Source: Micromonospora inyonensis
GTDB taxonomy: Bacteria; Actinomycetota; Actinomycetes; Mycobacteriales; Micromonosporaceae
Direction: 5' to 3'
Assembly: GCF_900091415.1 (NCBI RefSeq)
Contig: NZ_FMHU01000001.1
Span: forward strand, 992,001 to 1,056,000
DNA length: 64,000 nt
The notes under the pieces were generated by a model. That model did not search any database, was not told the DNA's origin, and saw only the letters and a list, made by a program, of their open reading frames with translations. This document shows, one piece after another, positions 51,000 through 60,484 of this stretch. Position 1 is the stretch's first letter. Every line of letters begins with the position of its first letter. Both the position numbers and the translations under genes were made by a program.

Positions 51000-52162
51000 T
51001 GAACTTCGACCTCACCGACGAGCAGGAACAGCTCCGCGACGCCGTCCGGGCGCTGGGCCGGCGGTACGGCCACCGGTACTTCGTGGCGAAGGCGAAGGCC
51101 GGCGAGCACACCACCGAACTGTGGGAGGAGGCCGGCCGGCTCGGCTACCTGGGGGTCAACATCCCCACCGAGTACGGCGGCGGGGGCGGTGGCATCACCG
51201 AGCTGGCGATCGTCTGCGAGGAACTGGCCGCCGCCGGCTGCCCGCTGCTGCTGCTGGTGGTCTCCCCCGCCATCGCCGCCACAGTCATCGCCCGCCACGG
51301 CACCGACGGGCAACGTGAGCGTTTCCTGCCCGGACTGGCCGACGGTTCGTTGAAGGTGGTCTTCGCGATCACCGAGCCGGAGGCCGGGTCGAACTTCCAC
51401 CGGCTCGGTACGGTGGCCCGCCGCGACGGCGACGACTGGCTGCTCTCGGGGCGCAAGTGCTACATCTCCGGCGTCGACGAGGCGGGCTACGTGCTGGTGG
51501 TGGCGCGGACCGAGAACGCCAGGTCCGGGAGGCTCGAACCGGCGCTCTTCGTCGTGCCGGCGGACGCGGCCGGGCTGACCCGCTCGAAGCTGGACATGGA
51601 GATCGTCTCCCCGGAGAACCAGTTCCTGCTCTACCTCGACGATGTGCGGGTGCCCGCCGACGCGCTGGTCGGCGGGTCGCTCGAGGCCGGCCTGCCGGCG
51701 CTCTTCGCCGGCCTGAACCCGGAGCGGATCACCGTCGCCGCGATGGGGGCCGGCACCGGTCGGTACGCGATCGAGCTCGCCTCGGAGTACACCTCCACCC
51801 GCGCGGTCTGGGGTGGGCGGAGCATCGGCGCGCACCAGGGGGTGTCCCATCCGCTGGCGCACGCGGCGATCCAGGTGGAACTGGCCCGACTGATGATCTA
51901 CAAGGCGGCCACCCTCTACGACGCCGGACGGGACTCCGAGGCCGGGATCTCCGCCAACATGGCCAAGTACGCGGCCGGGGAGGCCGCGGCGCTCGCCGTG
52001 GACACCGCCGTCCAGGTGCACGGCGGGGCGGGCATGACCACCGAGTACGGCGTCGCCACCCTGCTCGGGGCGGTCCGCGCCGGCCGGATCGCACCGGTCA
52101 GCCGGGAGATGATCCTCAACTTCGTGGCCCAGCACGTGCTCGGCCAGGACCGGTCGTACTGA
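50999..52162 (+). CDS. Acyl-CoA dehydrogenase
   Basis: FAD enzyme introducing an alpha,beta double bond into an acyl-CoA. 387 residues from ATG 50999. Text typical of the family: MNFDLTDEQEQLRDAVRALG, VNIPTEYGGGGGGITELAIV, FAITEPEAGSNFHRLGTVA, FLLYLDDVRVPADALVGG, IGAHQGVSHPLAHAAIQVEL, VQVHGGAGMTTEYGV. It ends the coupled operon TetR-AtuA-beta-alpha-dehydrogenase. Its expected product would be the carboxylase substrate (3-methylcrotonyl-CoA from isovaleryl-CoA, or geranyl-CoA from citronellyl-CoA). Hydratase and lyase genes for later steps are not in the window. Confidence 0.93.
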   Translation: MNFDLTDEQEQLRDAVRALGRRYGHRYFVAKAKAGEHTTELWEEAGRLGYLGVNIPTEYGGGGGGITELAIVCEELAAAGCPLLLLVVSPAIAATVIARHGTDGQRERFLPGLADGSLKVVFAITEPEAGSNFHRLGTVARRDGDDWLLSGRKCYISGVDEAGYVLVVARTENARSGRLEPALFVVPADAAGLTRSKLDMEIVSPENQFLLYLDDVRVPADALVGGSLEAGLPALFAGLNPERITVAAMGAGTGRYAIELASEYTSTRAVWGGRSIGAHQGVSHPLAHAAIQVELARLMIYKAATLYDAGRDSEAGISANMAKYAAGEAAALAVDTAVQVHGGAGMTTEYGVATLLGAVRAGRIAPVSREMILNFVAQHVLGQDRSY

Positions 52163-52175
52163 GCGGCGCGACCGG

Positions 52176-53198
52176 TCAGCCCGGGGTACGGCAGGCGGCG
52201 TCGATGCGGTGCACCGGCCGTACCCGCCGGCCCAGCCCCTCCAGCAGCGAGTCCTCGACGTGGAAGTCATGGGCCCGCAGCCGGTGCCGGGGCAGCTCGT
52301 CCTCGTTCGGGCAGAGCACCTGCGCCTCGACCCGGTCCACCGGGACGAACCGCACCCCGCCCCGGGCTTCCAGGATCGTCATGTGCACGTCGTCGACGGC
52401 CACCACGTGCCCCCGCACGTCCTCGCTCCCCCCGGTCGCACTCATCGTGACGACGGTCAGCGGCAGCACCGGAGTGGTGATCACCGGCAGCGCGGCCCAG
52501 GCCAGGATGACCAGCACAGCGGCCTGGGTGACCGGGGCGAGCGGGCGGAGCACCGCGCGGGGCAGCGGTCCGGCGACGGCGCAGGCGAGCAGCGGCGGCC
52601 CACCGAGCAGCAGCAGCGCCACCACGTCCCGCTGGTCCCAGGCGTCGGCCACGGTGGGCAGGGTCAGCCAGCCGTACCCCGCCAGCAGGGCGGTCAGGAG
52701 CAGCAGCCGGGGCAGCAGCCGCTCGTGCAGCCGCTCCGGGGTGATCTGGAAAGCGGCGGCGACCGCGGGCAGCAGCAGGGGCAGGTAGAGCAGCTCCCAG
52801 GTGACCAGGGCGAACAGGAAGCTCGTCAGCACCAGCCAGGCCGGGGTGATGTCGGCCCACCGGGCGAAGAGGGGCCGGCGGGCTGCCGGAACGGGGCCGT
52901 CGGCGTCGGGGGCCGGCCCGTCGGCGCTGACGGCGAAGACCGCACCGAGGGCGAAGATGGCGACCAGGACGGTGGAGACCAGCTGGGCCGCGGTGGTGAG
53001 GAAGCCGGCGATCAGGTTCACCGGCCCGACGTTCGCCACCAGCAGCAGCGTGGTCTGGAGTTCACCCCCGGCCTCCACCGCGAGCCGCAGCACCGAGAAG
53101 ACCGCCGGTACGCCGACGACGAGCGTCCAGAACGACTGGCTCGCCCGGTCCCGCCGCTCGGCCTGGCCGGCGTCCCGGTCCCGCCCGGCCCCGCTCAC
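52176..53198 (-). CDS. Polytopic membrane protein coupled to a GlnH-like lipoprotein
   Basis: 340 residues from GTG 53198, overlapping the upstream lipoprotein stop as GTGA. About eight membrane helices lie between ~15 and ~255 (SFWTLVVGVPAVFSVLRLAV, LVSTVLVAIFALGAVFAV, WLVLTSFLFALVTWELLYLPLLLPAVAAAF, TQAAVLVILAWAALPVI in order). They are followed by a ~75-residue soluble tail with GHVVAVDDVHMTILEARGGVRFVPVDRVEAQVLCPNED read in part. I do not recognise a family. The coupling suggests it works with the binding lipoprotein, perhaps as a sensor or channel like mycobacterial GlnX, but homology to GlnX is not shown. Confidence 0.65.
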   Translation of the reverse strand: MSGAGRDRDAGQAERRDRASQSFWTLVVGVPAVFSVLRLAVEAGGELQTTLLLVANVGPVNLIAGFLTTAAQLVSTVLVAIFALGAVFAVSADGPAPDADGPVPAARRPLFARWADITPAWLVLTSFLFALVTWELLYLPLLLPAVAAAFQITPERLHERLLPRLLLLTALLAGYGWLTLPTVADAWDQRDVVALLLLGGPPLLACAVAGPLPRAVLRPLAPVTQAAVLVILAWAALPVITTPVLPLTVVTMSATGGSEDVRGHVVAVDDVHMTILEARGGVRFVPVDRVEAQVLCPNEDELPRHRLRAHDFHVEDSLLEGLGRRVRPVHRIDAACRTPG

Positions 53199-54130
53199 CG
53201 CGTCGGCGCCTTGTCGTCGAAGTCCACCAGGTCCGGCACGTCCAACGGCTGCGGCTGGGGCAGGTCCGCCTTCAGCCACGGGCCGAGCGTCGTGTGGTAC
53301 GCCGTCAGCCAGGGACTGCTGCCGTCCCGGCGCCCCTGTCGGTAGCTCTTGTCCAGAAAGTAGGCGACCAGGTCGCGCAGTGCCGGGTCACCGATCGGCA
53401 CTCCCACGCCGATCCGCTCGCTGGTGCCGAAGGGCATGTCGACGATCTGGAACTCGGTGGGGAACTGGGAACGGAACCCGGCCAGGATGGCCTCGTCGGA
53501 GCTGACGACGTCGTACCGGCCCTCGCGGATGCCCCGGACGCAGTCGGAGACGTTCTTGACCACCCGGGGGCGGATGCCGTGTTCCTCCAGTTCCGCCTCA
53601 CTGGTCGATCCGCCGCTGGCGCAGACCCGCAGCGCGGGGTCACGCAGGTCCTCGATGGTCCGGACCCGGTCCTTGAGCCGGAGCGGGACCAGGACCTCCT
53701 GTGTGGTGACGAAGTACGGACCGGCGAAGAGGACCTGACTCTCCCGGTCCCTGGTCATCGAGAAGCTGCTGACGACCAGGTCGACCTGGCCGCTCTGGAG
53801 GGCGGGGATACGGTCCTCGGTGGCCAGCGGCACCAGGTCGATGCGCTGGTCCCCCTCGTAGCCGAGCGAGGCGGCGACGTACCGGGCGATCTTGGCCTCG
53901 AAGTTGACGAAGGCGTTCTTCTCCTCGTCCAGCAGCGGGTCCAGGATCGCCACTCCGATCCGCAGCTTCGGCTGGCCGTGGACCTGTGTCTCGCGCAGTT
54001 TCTCCTGCACGGAGGGGAACTCCGGCTCCTGACTGCTGTCGCAACCGGCGACCGCCGCGAGGGAGAGCGTCAGGGTGACCGCCAGCGCGGTGGCGATCGC
54101 CCGGAGCTGCTGTCGGGACGGCATGTTCAT
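53195..54130 (-). CDS. Glutamate/glutamine-type solute-binding lipoprotein (SBP_bac_3)
   Basis: 311 residues from ATG 54130 (a second ATG two codons later). Signal with lipobox VAGC, then the SBP family 3 fold: LRIGVAILDPLLDEE, NFEAKIARYVAASLGY, LVPLATEDRIPALQSGQVDLVVSSFS, RTIEDLRDPALRVCASGGSTSEAEL, REGRYDVVSSDEAILAGF, IGVGVPIGDPALRDLVAYFL. It binds a small amino acid outside the membrane. No ABC permease or ATPase gene is present; its partners here are a coupled membrane protein and, on the other side, a kinase. That layout recalls glnH-glnX-pknG sensing in mycobacteria. Confidence 0.88.
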   Translation of the reverse strand: MNMPSRQQLRAIATALAVTLTLSLAAVAGCDSSQEPEFPSVQEKLRETQVHGQPKLRIGVAILDPLLDEEKNAFVNFEAKIARYVAASLGYEGDQRIDLVPLATEDRIPALQSGQVDLVVSSFSMTRDRESQVLFAGPYFVTTQEVLVPLRLKDRVRTIEDLRDPALRVCASGGSTSEAELEEHGIRPRVVKNVSDCVRGIREGRYDVVSSDEAILAGFRSQFPTEFQIVDMPFGTSERIGVGVPIGDPALRDLVAYFLDKSYRQGRRDGSSPWLTAYHTTLGPWLKADLPQPQPLDVPDLVDFDDKAPTR

Positions 54131-54342
54131 GGACGGCCTCCCGAAGGATCGAACCAGCAGGGCACCCAGGGTAAGCGGGCAAATCCAATCCGCACCCGCT
54201 CCGGACGGGCCCGATGGACGCCAGTCGCGAATCAGACACCCCGGGTGACCGGCCGTCGACCGGCGCGGATCCGGGGAGCGTCCGACCCGCCCGGGGACGG
54301 CTCCGAGGTTGACAGCGCGGGCGGGCGGGTGATGCTGGACGG

Positions 54343-54666
54343 GTGACGCGTCTATCCCGATCCCGTGCCCGGATCCTGGCAGCGGTCGCCGTGCTCGCGG
54401 CGGTCTCCGCCGTGGTCACCCTGGTCGTCCTGCGCCGGGACGACTTCCTGGGCGTGGTGCTGGCCATCCTCGTCGTCCTGCTCGCGATGATCGCGGGGGT
54501 CGCCGTCGACGCGGCGCGCCACCAGCCGCCGACCGGACCGGCGACCGCGGCCGCGCCCCCGCAGCAGGCCACGGGTGGCCTCCACGGGATCGACGCGCCC
54601 ACCCTGGAGACCCTCGACAATCCGATGATGGTGGCGGCGCTACGGACCCGGCTCCGCGACCGCTGA
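54343..54666 (+). CDS. Small two-helix membrane protein
   Basis: 107 residues from GTG 54343. Two hydrophobic segments (ILAAVAVLAAVSAVVTLVVL and LGVVLAILVVLLAMIAGVAV) separated by RRDDF, then a Pro/Ala-rich tail ending TLETLDNPMMVAALRTRLRDR. No motif is recognised. It lies on the opposite strand between the binding lipoprotein and the kinase, convergent with the kinase. Confidence 0.6.
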   Translation: MTRLSRSRARILAAVAVLAAVSAVVTLVVLRRDDFLGVVLAILVVLLAMIAGVAVDAARHQPPTGPATAAAPPQQATGGLHGIDAPTLETLDNPMMVAALRTRLRDR

Positions 54667-54701
54667 CCGCACCAGCCGGGGGCCGGCACCGACCGGACGC
54701 G

Positions 54702-56213
54702 TCAGCGCAGGCTGAGGGTCGGCATCGCCAGGCCGTCGACCCCACGGCCGGCCAGACAGCGGTACGTCTGGTCGGCGTCGGTGTCCTCCGGCGGCAGCAC
54801 CTCCAGCTTCCACCCGTCTTCCTGGGTCAGCCCGCTGGTCAGCCGGAAGGTCGTGGGGTTGCAGACCTGCCGGACCGACGGGGCCGCTTTGACCGCATCG
54901 TGATCGGCGCCGACCAGCTCGGCGGGGAGATCACCCTCGGCGTAGCTCTCCCAGGTGTGCCGTCGGTCACACCGGACCCGGACGGCCTGGCCCCGGGTGC
55001 CGCGGATCCGGACCGGGCCGAAGCACTGCAACTCGTCGGCGCAGCGGCCACCCGTGGGCAGCTCGGTGACCCCGTCCACACAGCCGGGGAGCACGCCCGC
55101 GACGGCGGTCGTGGACGGCAACGGGTCCGGCGTCCGGGCGCTGCCGGCCACCCAGGCCCCGGCACCCGCGGACGCGACCAGGGCGAGCACGCCCGCCCCA
55201 CCGAGAAACCAGCGCCGACGGCGGCGCACCGGCACCGGCACGGTGGGGTGGCTCTCCTCAATCGGGGTACGCGGTGTGGGCTGGCCGGTGTGCCCGCGTG
55301 CCGGGTCGTCGCCGGTGCGCTCGGCCGGGCCGGGGTGCCGCCAGGGCCCGACGAAGGTGGTCCCCCCGTGGTGCGGGTGGTCCGTCGTGCCCAGCGGCAG
55401 CCCGGCCAGCAGGCCACGCAGCTCGACCGCGGAGGGCCGGGCAGCCGGATCGTTCGACATGCCCAGCCGGAGCACCTCGACCAGCTCGTCCGGCACCTCG
55501 GGCAGTCCCGGGATCGGATGGTTGAACATCTCCAGTACGGTGACCAGGCTCGGGTTGCGCTCCGACTGCCAGCGCGGCGGCCGGCCGTGCATCACCGCGT
55601 ACAGGGTGGCGCAGAGGGAGTAGACGTCGACGGCCGGCGAGGGCGGGCTGTGGTTGAACATCTCCGGCGGCGCGTACGCCGGGGTGAGCACCTCCATGGT
55701 GACCGTCGGGTCGCGCACCTCGGCCAGCACGGCCAGCCCGAAGTCGGCGAGCACCGCCGAGTTGAAGTGCGAGTGGAGGATGTTGGCCGGCTTCACGTCG
55801 CGGTGCAGCACGCCGGCCGCGTGCGAGTGCGCCAGGGCGTCCGCGATCTTGACGCCGAGGTCGCGCGCCTCGACCGGGCCGAGGGGCGAGGTCCGCATCC
55901 GCTCGGCGTACGACCCGTCGCAGAGCTCCATGATGAGATACGGATGCTGGTCGATGGTGACGCCGACGTCGAAGAGGTCCACCACGTGCGGGTGGGACGA
56001 CATCCGACCGGCGGCCCGCGCCTCACGCAGAAAGCGGGCCTGGTCCCGCTCGCTGTCCAGGGTGCGGTTCTCCACCTTGACCGCGACCTCACGCCCGACG
56101 GAGATCTGGACGGCACGGTAGACGGTGGCGTAGCCACCCCGGGCGAATACCTGCAAATCAGTCAGACCGGGCACGATTGGCTTCGGCAGGGCGCCGGGCG
56201 GGGTGGCGGTCAC
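54702..56213 (-). CDS. Membrane Ser/Thr protein kinase (PknB type)
   Basis: 503 residues from GTG 56213. Kinase domain ~17-270: glycine loop GGYATV (26-31), K46 (VAVKVE), catalytic HRDVKPAN with D139, DFG 157-159 (LADFGLA), and the APE-like TPAYAPPEMFNH. A Pro-rich juxtamembrane segment leads to one helix (WFLGGAGVLALVASAGAGAWV, ~335-355) and a 145-residue outer domain with several cysteines (PGCVDG, GRCADELQCFG, VRCDRRHTW, YRCLAGRG). No PASTA repeats, so the ligand differs from that of PknB. All catalytic residues are present. Proximity to an amino-acid-binding lipoprotein hints at nutrient sensing. Confidence 0.92.
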   Translation of the reverse strand: MTATPPGALPKPIVPGLTDLQVFARGGYATVYRAVQISVGREVAVKVENRTLDSERDQARFLREARAAGRMSSHPHVVDLFDVGVTIDQHPYLIMELCDGSYAERMRTSPLGPVEARDLGVKIADALAHSHAAGVLHRDVKPANILHSHFNSAVLADFGLAVLAEVRDPTVTMEVLTPAYAPPEMFNHSPPSPAVDVYSLCATLYAVMHGRPPRWQSERNPSLVTVLEMFNHPIPGLPEVPDELVEVLRLGMSNDPAARPSAVELRGLLAGLPLGTTDHPHHGGTTFVGPWRHPGPAERTGDDPARGHTGQPTPRTPIEESHPTVPVPVRRRRRWFLGGAGVLALVASAGAGAWVAGSARTPDPLPSTTAVAGVLPGCVDGVTELPTGGRCADELQCFGPVRIRGTRGQAVRVRCDRRHTWESYAEGDLPAELVGADHDAVKAAPSVRQVCNPTTFRLTSGLTQEDGWKLEVLPPEDTDADQTYRCLAGRGVDGLAMPTLSLR

Positions 56214-56243
56214 AGCTCGAAAATACCCAACTCGTCCGGCGGC

Positions 56244-56705
56244 TCAGAGTCCCGCACCGGTGACCAGGGTGGACGGCACCCCGGAGCGGCCAGGGCGGCC
56301 GGCGGCGTCCCGGCGGGCGTCCGCGCGGAGCCCGAGCGCGGTCGCCAGGGCTCCCACGCCCTCCCACGCGGCCACCCCGAGGAACCCGACCGGGGCGATC
56401 TCCGCCACCACCACGAGGACGAACACCGTGACGGTGACCAGCCGGAACACCACAGTGAACCGGAAGAACGAGCGCCACTCGCTGACCGCGGCGAGGAGGT
56501 AGTAGACCCCCATGTTGAACGCCGCCATGGAGGACGCGACCACGAAGGTGCCGGTGTGGTCACCGGAGGCCCGGATCGGCGGCGCGGCGAGACCGAGCAG
56601 GCCGAGCAGGGCCGCCGGCCAGAGGAGCCCGAGCACACCGCTCAGCAGCGCCATCCCGCCGAAGACCGCGACGGTCCAGCCGGCGGCGGAGCGCGGCAGC
56701 CTCAT
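56244..56705 (-). CDS. Four-helix small membrane protein
   Basis: 153 residues from ATG 56705, with AGGAGG six bases upstream. Hydrophobic segments: WTVAVFGGMALLSGVLGLLW, TFVVASSMAAFNMGVYYLLAAV, FTVVFRLVTVTVFVLVVVAEI and GVAAWEGVGALATALGL, with few charged residues between. The tail is basic and Pro-poor. It resembles small conserved membrane proteins with no assigned role. It follows the cyclase/ATPase regulator on the same strand, 57 bp downstream, and could be co-transcribed. Confidence 0.7.
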   Translation of the reverse strand: MRLPRSAAGWTVAVFGGMALLSGVLGLLWPAALLGLLGLAAPPIRASGDHTGTFVVASSMAAFNMGVYYLLAAVSEWRSFFRFTVVFRLVTVTVFVLVVVAEIAPVGFLGVAAWEGVGALATALGLRADARRDAAGRPGRSGVPSTLVTGAGL

Positions 56706-56761
56706 GACGGTCCTCCTGTGGGTACGGCCGTCGCTGTGGACCACCGCTGTGCCCCTCCACG

Positions 56762-59700
56762 CTAGCCGCTGCGGAGCCTCCGGTCATCGGCGGAACCGGC
56801 AGATCCCGGCGAACCGGCCGAGCCCGGCGCCGGCGGCGCACCCGGAGTCGCCGTCGCCGGAGCCGGCGTCCCGGTGACCGGGCCCGGCGTACCCGGCACG
56901 AGCAGCCGGACCCGCAGCGCCCCCGCGCCGGCCCGCTCGCTGCGCTGCTCCGTGGCGTACGCCAACCGGACCGCCTCCTCGGCGGCGGCCAGCGCCTCCT
57001 CCGGACGGCCGCACGCGCTCGACGTCTCGGCGAGCACCATCGCCGCGACCACCTGGCTGCGGACGTCCTCGGCCGGGGCGGCGACCGCTCGGCGGGCCCA
57101 GTCCAGCGCCTGCTCGTGCTGGCCCAGGGCGAGCAGCGCCGAGGCGTACCGGGCCAGGGTCTGCCGGCGGGAGATGAGCAGCGCCGGAGTGTTGCTGGCG
57201 GTCGCCACCGGGGCGAGCAGCCCCACCGCCGTGGTCGGGTCACCGGCCGCCAACCGGGCCATCGCCAGCAGCACCCGGGGAGCCACCTGGGCCGGCGCCT
57301 GCGGGTTGTGCGGCTCCACGGCGGTGAGCACCGCGCGGGCGTACCGCTCGGCCGCCGCCCCGTCGCCCAGGTCCAGCGCGACGAAGCCGCGCAGGGTGCC
57401 GGCCATGCCGGTGAGCAGCGGGTGGGTGGTGCGCCCGGCGTGGTCGAGGGCGTCGGAGAGCAGGTCCGCCGCGTGCTCCGGCTCGCCCAGGCCCCGGGCG
57501 ATCGCACCCCGCACCACCAGGGCGAAGCCGCGCCCCCAGTCGTCGGAGGCGGCGATGAAGTCCCGGTACGCGCGCCGGGCCGAGCGGTCCGCCTCGGCCA
57601 GCTCACCCAGCTCGGCGGCGGCGAACGCCTCGACTGCCCGCAGCGTGCCGACCGCCCACGCCTCGCCGATCCGCTCGCCGAAGGGCAGGAAGATCCGCGC
57701 CAGCCGGTACGCCTCGTTCAGCCGGCCGGCGAGCAGCCGGGCGAACGCCGTCGTGCCGCGCAGCCAGGCCCGCCCGTACGGGTCCTTCAGCTCGGCGAAG
57801 AGCCGGGCGGCCCGGCCGAGCACCGCGTCGGTGCCGGCGAAGTCGCCCCGGGTGGTGGTCACCCAGGCGAGGTTCTGCAACGACCACGCCTGCCCACGCG
57901 GGTCCTGGGCGGCCAGGCTGACCTGGTACGCGGCGGCGAGCCGGCTGCTGGCCTGCCCGAGCCGCCCGGTGACGAAGTCGGCCATGCCGAGCCGGCGCAT
58001 CGCCGAGGCGCGCAGCGTGGGCAGCTCGGCGGCGGCGGCCACCTGCAACGCCTCCTGCCAGCTCGCCACCGCCCGCCCCAGGTCACCGAGGTTCTGGTAC
58101 GCCTGCCCGGCCAGCAGCAGGGCGTTGGCCCGGGTCGCCCCGTCGTCGGTGGCGTTGGCCGCGATCTTCTCGGCGAAGGCCAGCGCGTCGGCGGCCCGGC
58201 CGACCTGGAGCAACGCCCGGGCGTGCACCACCCGGGCCGCCACCGGCAGCCCGTCCCGGGCCAGCTCGGCGGCGCGTTCGGCGTACTCGACGGCGAGCGC
58301 CGGTTCCCCGGCGGCGAGCGAGCGACGGGCGGCCCGGTCCAGCGCGGCCACGCCCAGCGGGGCCACCGTACGGGCCGGCGCGTCCGGACGGAGCCCGACC
58401 GCGTCGGCGAGCGCGCTGGCCCGCTCGGCGTGCTCGGCGACGAACTCGTCCCGGGCTGCCTCGGTGAACCCGCCCGGCGGCACCGGCCCGCCCGCGCTGT
58501 CGGCCGGGGCGGCCCAGCGGGCGAGGGCGGCGTGCCGGTCGGCCAGGTCCGCCTTGCTGACCCCGGCGTAGGCGGCCTCCCGCATCAACGGGGTGGCGAA
58601 GGAGTAGCCGGTCCGGGTGCGGTGCAGCATCCGGCGTTGCAGCAGTTCCTCCACGGCCCGGTCCAGCTCGACCGCGACCACGGCGGCCGGCCGTCCGTCC
58701 CGCCCGGTGCGCCGCTCACGCAGCGCCTCCAGGGTGCCCGTGGGCACGGTGTCGCCGACCACGGCCGCGTCCCGCAGCACCGAGCGGGCCTCGGCCGGTA
58801 GCGCGTCGATCCGGGCCGCCAGCACGGCGGCGAGGTCGCGGGAGAGCAGACGGCTGCCGAGGGAGCCCGGGGCCAGTCGCCAGGTCGCCGCGCCGGTGCC
58901 GTCCCGCTCCGCCCCGGCGGTCAGCGCCCCGCGCTCCATCAGCAGGGTCACCAGTTCGGCCAGGTAGAACGGATTGCCCTGGGCGGTGGCGAGCAACCGG
59001 TCGGCGTCGGCCTGCGGCAGCTTCCCGCCGCCGAGGTAGGTGGTGAGCAGCCGGGAGGCGTCCGCGCCGCGCAGCGGGGGCAGCACGTGCACCTCGGCCT
59101 CGGAGAGCCGGGTCAACGTGCCGGCGGTTCGGACCAGTTCGGGCCGGCCGAGCAGCAGCACCAGCACCGGTCCGGCCAGCCGGGACAGGGCGACCCCGAG
59201 CGCCCGGATGGTCTCCGGCGTGGCGTCGTGCAGGTCGTCGACGACCACCACCAGAGGCGCCTCGGCGGCCAGGCCGCTGAGCAGTCCCGCCACGGCGGTC
59301 GGCACCGCCTCGGCGTCCGGCGGGCTGTTCGCGTTCCACTCGGCGTCGTCGGTCGGCCCGCCGTGCGTACCGGGCAGGTCGACGTAACCGAGCAGGGCCA
59401 GCAACTGGTCGGTGGCGAGCGGCGGCGGCACCGGCTGCACCCGGGCGAGCCGCTGTTCGAGGCGGCGCAGCCGCTCCTCCACGGCGGCCCGGGTCACCGC
59501 GGTCGCGGCGTCGCCGGGCAGGCCCACCGCGGCCCGCACGAGGTCGGCGAGGGGAGCGAGCCGGCGGCGCTCACCGAAGGCCGCGCAGCGTACCGAGAGC
59601 ACCCGCGAGCCGGTGTGCGCGGCGTACCGGCCGGCACCGACGTCGTATCCGGCGGCGAGGCGTTCGGTCTCGGCGGCGAACCGGGACTTGCCGATGCCCG

Positions 59701-60484
59701 CCTCGGCGGTCATCAGCAGCACCCTCGGCTCGCCCCGGTCGATCACCTCGGCGAGCCGGCCGGCGATCCGACCGACCTCGGCCTCCCGGCCGACGAACGG
59801 GGCCTCGTCGCCGAGCCCGGAGCGGGTGCCCGGCGCGTCCAGGAGCCCGAGCAGTTCGTACGCCTCGACCGGCTCGCGCTTGCCCTTCAACCGCAGCGGG
59901 CGCAGCGCCCGCCAGGAGGCGACGTGCCGGGTGGCGGCGGCGGTGCGCGCCCCGGCGTACACCGCGCCGACGGCGGCGGCGTCGGCCAACCGGGCGGCCG
60001 TGTTCACCGTGTCGCCGATGACCGTGTACTCGATGGCGGCCTGGATGCCGGCGATCACGTCCCCCGTGTTCAACCCGACCCGCAGGCCGAGCGGGGCACC
60101 GCCACCGCGTTCGTCGTCGAGCACCCGGCGGACCGCCCGTTGCATGGAGAGCGCGGCCCGCACGGCCCGCTCGGCGTCGTCCTCGTGGGCGACCGGCGCG
60201 CCGAAGACCGCCATGATGCCGTCGCCGGTCAGCTTGTCGACGTGCCCGCCGAACGTCTTCACCGCCCCGGCGAGCGCGGCGAGCACCCGGTCGGTGACCG
60301 CGCCGACCCGCTCCGGGTCGAGGTCCTCCGACCAGGAGGTGAAGTCGGACAGGTCACCGAAGAGCACGGTGACGACCCGGCGCTCGGCCGCCGGCAGGGT
60401 CGCGGCGGCCGGCAGCGCGGCCCCGCAGTTGTGACAGAACCGGGCACCGGGTACGGCGACGGTTCCACACACCGGGCACGTCAC
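56762..60484 (-). CDS. Class III adenylate/guanylate cyclase fused to AAA ATPase and TPR-like repeats
   Basis: 1240 residues from GTG 60484, which overlaps the MBL stop as GTGA. An N-terminal zinc ribbon (Cys 3, 6, 17, 20) precedes the cyclase domain ~35-215, with metal aspartates D44 (FGDLSDFTS) and D88, substrate Lys84 (DKLTGDGIMAVFG), and D158, N161, R165 (IGDTVNTAARL); all catalytic residues are present. The NTPase domain has Walker A AEAGIGKSRF (~263-267) and Walker B VVVVDDLHDA. Residues ~700-1170 are Ala-rich helical repeats (TPR-like). This cyclase-ATPase-repeat design is typical of large actinobacterial signal integrators. It could supply cAMP for Crp. Confidence 0.9.
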   Translation of the reverse strand: MTCPVCGTVAVPGARFCHNCGAALPAAATLPAAERRVVTVLFGDLSDFTSWSEDLDPERVGAVTDRVLAALAGAVKTFGGHVDKLTGDGIMAVFGAPVAHEDDAERAVRAALSMQRAVRRVLDDERGGGAPLGLRVGLNTGDVIAGIQAAIEYTVIGDTVNTAARLADAAAVGAVYAGARTAAATRHVASWRALRPLRLKGKREPVEAYELLGLLDAPGTRSGLGDEAPFVGREAEVGRIAGRLAEVIDRGEPRVLLMTAEAGIGKSRFAAETERLAAGYDVGAGRYAAHTGSRVLSVRCAAFGERRRLAPLADLVRAAVGLPGDAATAVTRAAVEERLRRLEQRLARVQPVPPPLATDQLLALLGYVDLPGTHGGPTDDAEWNANSPPDAEAVPTAVAGLLSGLAAEAPLVVVVDDLHDATPETIRALGVALSRLAGPVLVLLLGRPELVRTAGTLTRLSEAEVHVLPPLRGADASRLLTTYLGGGKLPQADADRLLATAQGNPFYLAELVTLLMERGALTAGAERDGTGAATWRLAPGSLGSRLLSRDLAAVLAARIDALPAEARSVLRDAAVVGDTVPTGTLEALRERRTGRDGRPAAVVAVELDRAVEELLQRRMLHRTRTGYSFATPLMREAAYAGVSKADLADRHAALARWAAPADSAGGPVPPGGFTEAARDEFVAEHAERASALADAVGLRPDAPARTVAPLGVAALDRAARRSLAAGEPALAVEYAERAAELARDGLPVAARVVHARALLQVGRAADALAFAEKIAANATDDGATRANALLLAGQAYQNLGDLGRAVASWQEALQVAAAAELPTLRASAMRRLGMADFVTGRLGQASSRLAAAYQVSLAAQDPRGQAWSLQNLAWVTTTRGDFAGTDAVLGRAARLFAELKDPYGRAWLRGTTAFARLLAGRLNEAYRLARIFLPFGERIGEAWAVGTLRAVEAFAAAELGELAEADRSARRAYRDFIAASDDWGRGFALVVRGAIARGLGEPEHAADLLSDALDHAGRTTHPLLTGMAGTLRGFVALDLGDGAAAERYARAVLTAVEPHNPQAPAQVAPRVLLAMARLAAGDPTTAVGLLAPVATASNTPALLISRRQTLARYASALLALGQHEQALDWARRAVAAPAEDVRSQVVAAMVLAETSSACGRPEEALAAAEEAVRLAYATEQRSERAGAGALRVRLLVPGTPGPVTGTPAPATATPGAPPAPGSAGSPGSAGSADDRRLRSG

